Source: Snowella sp.
GTDB lineage: Bacteria; Cyanobacteriota; Cyanobacteriia; Cyanobacteriales; Microcystaceae
Length of the DNA stretch: 64,000 nucleotides
Direction: 5' to 3'
NCBI GenBank assembly: GCA_003249095.1
Contig: QBMS01000002.1
Span: 6,711-70,710, forward strand
The position numbers were made by a program, and so were the translations under genes. A model generated the notes under the pieces. The model ran no database searches. It was given only the letters and a program-made list of their open reading frames with translations, and was not told where the DNA came from. Numbering within the stretch: the first letter of the stretch is position 1; each line of letters opens with the position of its first letter. This document shows positions 58,540 through 64,000 of the stretch, in pieces.

Positions 58540-61500
58540 CTATTCATCAATAATTGCGTTTCTATCTAATAACAGTAAATTCCGCAATTGATCCGTATCC
58601 AGTTCCGTTAACCAATTTTCTCCTGCATCAACGGTTTGCTCTGCGAGTTGCTTTTTGCTCTCAATCATGTCATTGATTTTTTCTTCTAACGTACCAGTAC
58701 AGACAAATTTGTGGACTTGGACATTGCGTTTTTGACCAATGCGAAAAGCCCGATCCGTTGCTTGATTTTCCACCGCAGGATTCCACCAACGGTCAATATG
58801 AAAAACATGATTTGCTCTGGTTAAATTTAAACCCGTTCCCCCTGCTTTGAGAGAGAGAATAAAAATCTTGGGTGCGTCGGGATCATTTTGAAAACGATCA
58901 ATCATGACCTGTCGGGCTTGGCGAGAAGTTCCTCCATGTAAAAATAGAACTTCTTGGTTAAAGTACTGACTCAAATAGGGTTTGAGTAAATGTCCCCATT
59001 CAGCAAATTGGGTAAAAATTAAAGCGCGATCGCTTTCGACAATGACCTCTTCTAGCATCTCCTGTAATCGTAATAACTTACCTGAAAGAGCCGCATTTTC
59101 TAATAACTTTTCTTTTAAATATTGGGAGGGATGATTACAAATTTGTTTTAATTTTACTAATAATCCTAAAACTAAACCATGACGTTGAATTCCTGTTGAA
59201 TCTTCAATTTTTGCTAGGGATTGTTCCACTAAAGCTTCATACAGATTTGCCTGTTCTAAGGAAAGTCCACAGAAGACCGTCATTTCTTGTTTTTCGGGTA
59301 AATCTTGAATAATACTCGTATCCGTTTTTAAACGACGCAGAATAAAAGGACGCACCAACGATCGCAACACTTGTAATGATTGGCGATCGCCGAATTTTTC
59401 GATAGGAGCCGCAAAACGTTTTTGGAAAAAAGCTTGAGTTCCCAGAAAATTGGGATTGAGAAAATCTAAAATAGCCCAGAGTTCCGATAATCGATTTTCC
59501 ACAGGTGTTCCTGTTAGCGCAATCCGAAAACCTGATTTAAGTTGACGAACCGCTTGGGCTTGCTTTGATTGGGGATTTTTAATATTTTGCGCTTCGTCTA
59601 AAACAATACCCTGCCAATCAATTTTTTCAAGGGTTTTACTATCGCGATAAAGCAAGGCATAACTGGTTAAAATCAGATTTTTATGTTGAATCGTTTTAGT
59701 AAAATCTGTTCCTTTACTCCGTTTATCCCCATGATGAATATGAACGGATAAACTGGGTGCAAATTTTTTAACTTCATGTTCCCAATTATTAATAACCGAT
59801 GTTGGGCAGGCAATTAATACGGGTTTGCTTAACATCGATTCTGATTTTAAATGGAGCATAAAAGCCAACAGTTGAGGTGTTTTTCCCAGCCCCATATCAT
59901 CGGCTAAACAAGAACCCAATCCCCATTTTTCTAGAAAAGCTAACCAACCCACACCCCGCGCTTGATAGGGTCGTAGAGTTCCCTTAAAACCTGATGGATT
60001 TTCGATGGGTTGAATCGCTTGATTATCTGTAATATTATGAATAAATTCTTGTAATACTCCCGATGCTTCAAAGTTGACAACGGGTAATTTTGCGAGGGTT
60101 TGATTTTCCCCAATACTAATTCTCAGGGCATCCTCAACGGATAAACTCAGGGGTTCATTGGATTTATTTAAAATACTTTGGGCCGCACGGACATCGGCGG
60201 GTTGGAGGGTAATCCATTCTCCATTAATTTCCACTAACGGAGATTTTTGATCGAGTAATTGTTTAAAGTCTTTTTCCGAAATAACGCGATCGCCGATAAT
60301 TAATTGTAAATTGTATTGAACAAGGGAGTTTAAGCTCAATCTTTCCCCTTTTTTGGGTGTAACTTTTCCTTGAATTTGTAATCCTAAGCGTTTTGTTTCG
60401 CCGCCACTGGTCAAACTGGGCGGTACGATCACACCTAGCCCATTATCCTGTAATTGCCAGGCAGAAGCTTTAATAAATTCATAAACTTGAATTGAATCCA
60501 GGCTGCAATAACTCGGTTGAGATTCTTCTAAACTGGTCGCAATAGGAGCATACAGCCGAGACGCTAATCCTAATCCTTTTAATAGGGTTTCTTGGGGCTG
60601 TTCAATGACCCAATTTTCCCAAATTAATTGTTCATTCTGTTGTTGCCAAATGGCATTGGCATTAACCCAAAAACTAGCATTATCTAACGCTTGTAAAACA
60701 TAATTTAATCGCCAATGAGTATTTCCTGAAAGGATCTCTTCTTGATTGGGTGGCTCTAGGACAAAACAAACTCGAAATTGATGTTTACCTAGTTGTTGAT
60801 TGTCGGGACCCACTAGATAATCTTGAATGGGTAATTGCCAATTATTGAGAGCCGCAACTATTTTTTGAATTTGATTATTTTCTCCAGTGATTAAGGTTTT
60901 AGGATCGGTTAGACTGTGTAACCAAGTTTGTAGGGGTGTTTCTTTAATGAGATTTAAAGTGGGACTTTTTGTAATAAGTTGAGCATTCACCATTGCTTGC
61001 AGAAAAGACAAAATAATTTTCTGGGCTAATAGAAGAAAATCGGGATGATTATTGTGTTCAGAAAGTTGCCCATAACTCCAACAAACAGGCGGCATTAATT
61101 GACTGAATTTAGCGAGACGAGTTTGATCCAAGGTGCTATCAATGAGGGGATACCAACAGGCTTGATTCCTTGACGGGGTGACTTGAATACCAGGTAAAAA
61201 CTTGCGACGAACAATTAAATCCAAACTCCAACGATAGAGATGGCTAAAAAACTGTAAATCATTGCCGAAAAGACTTTTTTGGTCTAAACCCAAAGAGACG
61301 TTTTTAAAAAATTCACCTGTCGCCAAAGCATCGAGGCGAATCCCCTGAACTTGCCAAGGCTGGAGACTCAGACTCGTCGGCTTCAATTCGCGGCTATCTT
61401 GCCCCGACAGTAAGGGATAGGTGACTTTTTTGATGGTTTGGCTCGGTAGGGTGATAGTTTCTGTTTGCCAAAGGGAATCGAAATCGGGTGGAATTTTTCC

Positions 61501-61689
61501 TGTCAATTCCTTTAAGCAAGCTTTCAAGCTCTCTTTGTCCAAATTGAAGGGATGGGGACGAATTTCTGACTCGGCTTCGGGTTCGATCGCTTCACCCAGA
61601 TCACGCCAAGCTTCTGCCCAAATCCATAAATAACCGACGGATTCGCCTTGAATAATCCAACTACCGTGTAATGTTGCCATGAATTTCAA
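58540..61689 (-). CDS. SNF2-family DEAD/DEAH-box helicase
   Basis: 'LADDMGLGKTPQLLAF', 'VLDEAQNIKNPQSKQ', 'ALTGTPVENRLSELW', 'LSLKAGGTGLNLTRANHVFHIDRWWNPAVENQATDRAFRIGQ'. Confidence 0.97.
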   Translation of the reverse strand: MKFMATLHGSWIIQGESVGYLWIWAEAWRDLGEAIEPEAESEIRPHPFNLDKESLKACLKELTGKIPPDFDSLWQTETITLPSQTIKKVTYPLLSGQDSRELKPTSLSLQPWQVQGIRLDALATGEFFKNVSLGLDQKSLFGNDLQFFSHLYRWSLDLIVRRKFLPGIQVTPSRNQACWYPLIDSTLDQTRLAKFSQLMPPVCWSYGQLSEHNNHPDFLLLAQKIILSFLQAMVNAQLITKSPTLNLIKETPLQTWLHSLTDPKTLITGENNQIQKIVAALNNWQLPIQDYLVGPDNQQLGKHQFRVCFVLEPPNQEEILSGNTHWRLNYVLQALDNASFWVNANAIWQQQNEQLIWENWVIEQPQETLLKGLGLASRLYAPIATSLEESQPSYCSLDSIQVYEFIKASAWQLQDNGLGVIVPPSLTSGGETKRLGLQIQGKVTPKKGERLSLNSLVQYNLQLIIGDRVISEKDFKQLLDQKSPLVEINGEWITLQPADVRAAQSILNKSNEPLSLSVEDALRISIGENQTLAKLPVVNFEASGVLQEFIHNITDNQAIQPIENPSGFKGTLRPYQARGVGWLAFLEKWGLGSCLADDMGLGKTPQLLAFMLHLKSESMLSKPVLIACPTSVINNWEHEVKKFAPSLSVHIHHGDKRSKGTDFTKTIQHKNLILTSYALLYRDSKTLEKIDWQGIVLDEAQNIKNPQSKQAQAVRQLKSGFRIALTGTPVENRLSELWAILDFLNPNFLGTQAFFQKRFAAPIEKFGDRQSLQVLRSLVRPFILRRLKTDTSIIQDLPEKQEMTVFCGLSLEQANLYEALVEQSLAKIEDSTGIQRHGLVLGLLVKLKQICNHPSQYLKEKLLENAALSGKLLRLQEMLEEVIVESDRALIFTQFAEWGHLLKPYLSQYFNQEVLFLHGGTSRQARQVMIDRFQNDPDAPKIFILSLKAGGTGLNLTRANHVFHIDRWWNPAVENQATDRAFRIGQKRNVQVHKFVCTGTLEEKINDMIESKKQLAEQTVDAGENWLTELDTDQLRNLLLLDRNAIIDE

Positions 61690-61854
61690 TTCCGCAAAAA
61701 ATTAATGACCATTACGGTTAGCGGTGTTTTGCTGGGTAATGGCGACTCCCCTGCCGATGTTCAAAATCTGAGAGAAGTTTTTAGTATCATCCATTGTAGT
61801 TGACGATTTGCTTGTTAAATAGAAATGGGGTTTGCATTAATTGCGGTTTGGATT

Positions 61855-62316
61855 ATGATTTCTCGTTTTTGGCGTGTTTGTTTACTACTGGTGTTGGTGG
61901 TCTTTTTGGCGGCTTGTCAGGCGACGGAGGCTCCTTTGGAGTTTGCCCCTGATGGAAAGATTGTCGAAAGTGCGATCGCTCTGCAATTAGGGCGTACCCA
62001 GGCCCGTCTGAGTGAACAGTTAAAGGCGACGTTACCCAAGCTAGAAATTAAGCAAATTCAGGTGAAAACTCTAGAACCGATTGTGATTAGTGAGTTACCT
62101 GCCTATCATCTTCAGGGAACCTATAATGTGACGTTGACTCTGCCCCGCCAAACGGTGACTCAGAAAAAGAATGCGTTTGAGATTTATTTACAGCGTCAGA
62201 GTGAGGGCAAAACCTGGCGATTGTTGCAACGAGAGGTGAAGGATGGGCAAGCGGGGGAAACGCAATGGTCGAGTTATTTGATTGAATCGGATATCGAATC
62301 GAATTTGGGGGAGTAA
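61855..62316 (+). CDS. Putative lipoprotein of unknown function
   Basis: Lipobox 'VVFLAACQATEAP' after hydrophobic leader; start at ATG 61855. Confidence 0.7.
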   Translation: MISRFWRVCLLLVLVVFLAACQATEAPLEFAPDGKIVESAIALQLGRTQARLSEQLKATLPKLEIKQIQVKTLEPIVISELPAYHLQGTYNVTLTLPRQTVTQKKNAFEIYLQRQSEGKTWRLLQREVKDGQAGETQWSSYLIESDIESNLGE

Positions 62317-62457
62317 ACTGAAATTCTTGGCGTTATGATGTGATCGCATTTTTGTTTTTAAATGAATGATTAAATCGGTGGTTCAAACAGATTGCTATCG
62401 TCCCACAGAAAGTTAGTTTGTATTAGTTTTTAATAAAAATCATTGACATAAATTGTT

Positions 62458-64000
62458 TTAATTTGATTCGTTAAGATTGCGCGTGCTAAGAGGAGCCATC
62501 AGGACAAATTGATATTGACCTTTCTGCGGTTGTACCTGTACAAAATCGCCTGTTGTTGGGGTAGGAATACGATCGCCGCTTGGTAAAAATTGAATATCTC
62601 CCGTCACGCCCTTACCCTTAAAATCCTGACGGCGCAAAACCTGAGCAATCCCGTTACGGGTCGGGTTAATGGATAAAGCGGTGGCGATCGCGACGGTTGC
62701 ATCGTAGGACAAAACCGTACGCCAATTGCGGGTAATGCCCCATTTTTTCGCCAGTTCTTGACTAAAAGCATCAGACTGATCTTTGTACCAAGGCACTACT
62801 AAGACTAAGCCATTAACGGCTTGTCCTTCCGTTAACGTTAATCCCGTGAGTAGGGTACTGCTTCCAAAAAGTGTTAAGCGACCTTGATTCGCTTTGGCCA
62901 TTTCCAAGGCTTTTTCAATGCGATCAACGTGGGGAGCTAAAAGGAGAGTATCTATGCCCTGACTAATAATTTCATTAATTTTTTGATCCGCCTTAAATTG
63001 AGGATCGGAAAAGTTACAGGGAATATTAATATAAGAAATTTTTTCATCAATTAATTTAGAAGCAACTCTGGTGGCAAAGGAAGCATTATCAACCGCTTGT
63101 CCATCAAAACAGCTTGCAACCCTCGCTTTTGGGGTCGTTTTAACAATATAATTTGCCAATTTATCGGTTAGGGAACTGAGGGGAACCATCCGAAAAATAC
63201 GATCTCCCAAAGTAATTAGGCGATCAGAAAAAGAGGTAGGACTTAACATCACAAGACCCCCTTTTTGATAAATCGGAGCCGCCGCCACACTAGCATCGGA
63301 AGCATTATGACCAATCACGGCTTGGATGGCAGTCTCTTTAACAAAATGTTTAGCAATTTCTTGGGCGATCGCTGGATTATTGTCATCATTAGCAATTTCA
63401 ATCACTAAAGATCGCCTATCTTTGCCCATTTTTTGAGTATTTAATTTATCTTGAAAAATTGCAATTCCTCTCAAGATTTCTGCGGCAATTTCCTTACTAA
63501 TCCCGATAGGAACACTAACTCCAATACGATCATAATTTTCCTGCATTAAAGCACGGGCATTGTTTAAATAAATGACCGTTTCAGGATCATTTTTTTCCTG
63601 TTTTAGTGATTGACTAAAATAATGGATCGCGCTTTCATAATCTTGCCTTTTAAAAGCTTTTGTTCCTTGTATTTTAGCCGTATTATTTTGAGAAGTCATT
63701 AATACTTCTTCTCCCATACTTAAACGGTGTTCTAAAGCGTTAGGAGGATTCAGGGATTTCCATAACAAACCACTTCCTAAACTGATGATTGCCAATAAAA
63801 GGATTAAAATGGGCGATCGCTGCTGTTTAATTCTGTCCCAGATCGTCGGGGTAGAAATTGGGGGAGGAGTTGGGGGAAATTTTAAAGGCTGTGTTTCAGG
63901 ATTTTGCAATAAAATGGGCAACCAGGAAACACAGGGAGAATTGCGTTCCATGCTGGTTAAATAATGACGAGTATTGGCCAGAGCGTCTTCGAGAATAGAC
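62458..64000 (-). CDS. Membrane-anchored periplasmic-binding-protein-like (branched-chain amino acid receptor family) protein, 5'-truncated by the window
   Basis: 'AVIGHNASDASVAAAPIYQKGGLVMLSPTSFSDRL', 'LTEGQAVNGLVLVVPWY'; frame stays open past the ATG at 63951 to the window edge. Confidence 0.85.
   Translation of the reverse strand, partial: SILEDALANTRHYLTSMERNSPCVSWLPILLQNPETQPLKFPPTPPPISTPTIWDRIKQQRSPILILLLAIISLGSGLLWKSLNPPNALEHRLSMGEEVLMTSQNNTAKIQGTKAFKRQDYESAIHYFSQSLKQEKNDPETVIYLNNARALMQENYDRIGVSVPIGISKEIAAEILRGIAIFQDKLNTQKMGKDRRSLVIEIANDDNNPAIAQEIAKHFVKETAIQAVIGHNASDASVAAAPIYQKGGLVMLSPTSFSDRLITLGDRIFRMVPLSSLTDKLANYIVKTTPKARVASCFDGQAVDNASFATRVASKLIDEKISYINIPCNFSDPQFKADQKINEIISQGIDTLLLAPHVDRIEKALEMAKANQGRLTLFGSSTLLTGLTLTEGQAVNGLVLVVPWYKDQSDAFSQELAKKWGITRNWRTVLSYDATVAIATALSINPTRNGIAQVLRRQDFKGKGVTGDIQFLPSGDRIPTPTTGDFVQVQPQKGQYQFVLMAPLSTRNLNESN

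Noticed and set aside
61705-61803. 32-aa ORF MTITVSGVLLGNGDSPADVQNLREVFSIIHCS upstream of the lipoprotein gene
   Set aside because: Short, no clear RBS and no family recognised; cannot be separated from chance.

Overview
This is a chromosomal window from a cyanobacterium. The evidence is dense HIP1 GCGATCGC octamers plus cyanobacterial genes such as ycf54, desA, an RRM-type rbp, a CGLD27-like gene and DUF2808/DUF2854 genes. It encodes about 60 proteins, mostly housekeeping: enolase, trpC, pdxJ, hypE, larC, rfbC, rsfS, and the rpmH-rnpA-PH-yidC-khpB cluster. The rpmH gene (45 aa) was missing from the ORF track. The most unusual accessory stretch is about 41.0-45.9 kb. It holds an internally deleted Rpn/DUF2887-like nuclease gene, a DUF2283 + MazF-like toxin + antitoxin cassette bracketed by two 33-bp near-identical direct repeats (30/33), and a 1121-aa NACHT-TPR STAND NTPase that is a candidate anti-phage or signalling protein. 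Other points of interest: an exactly 11-bp-phased array of eight TTTAAA hexamers next to a 13-bp inverted repeat in a large divergent intergenic region; two copies of a ~100-bp MITE-like element with TAAGCTGT/ACAGCTTA ends; an HtpG middle-domain fragment resembling proteobacterial HtpG; an alpha-2-macroglobulin-like lipoprotein without the thioester motif; an LRAT/NlpC-P60-like protein; and a PedR-like small LuxR regulator overlapping a TolB-like gene. Function calls come from recognising motifs and families by eye; no database search was run.
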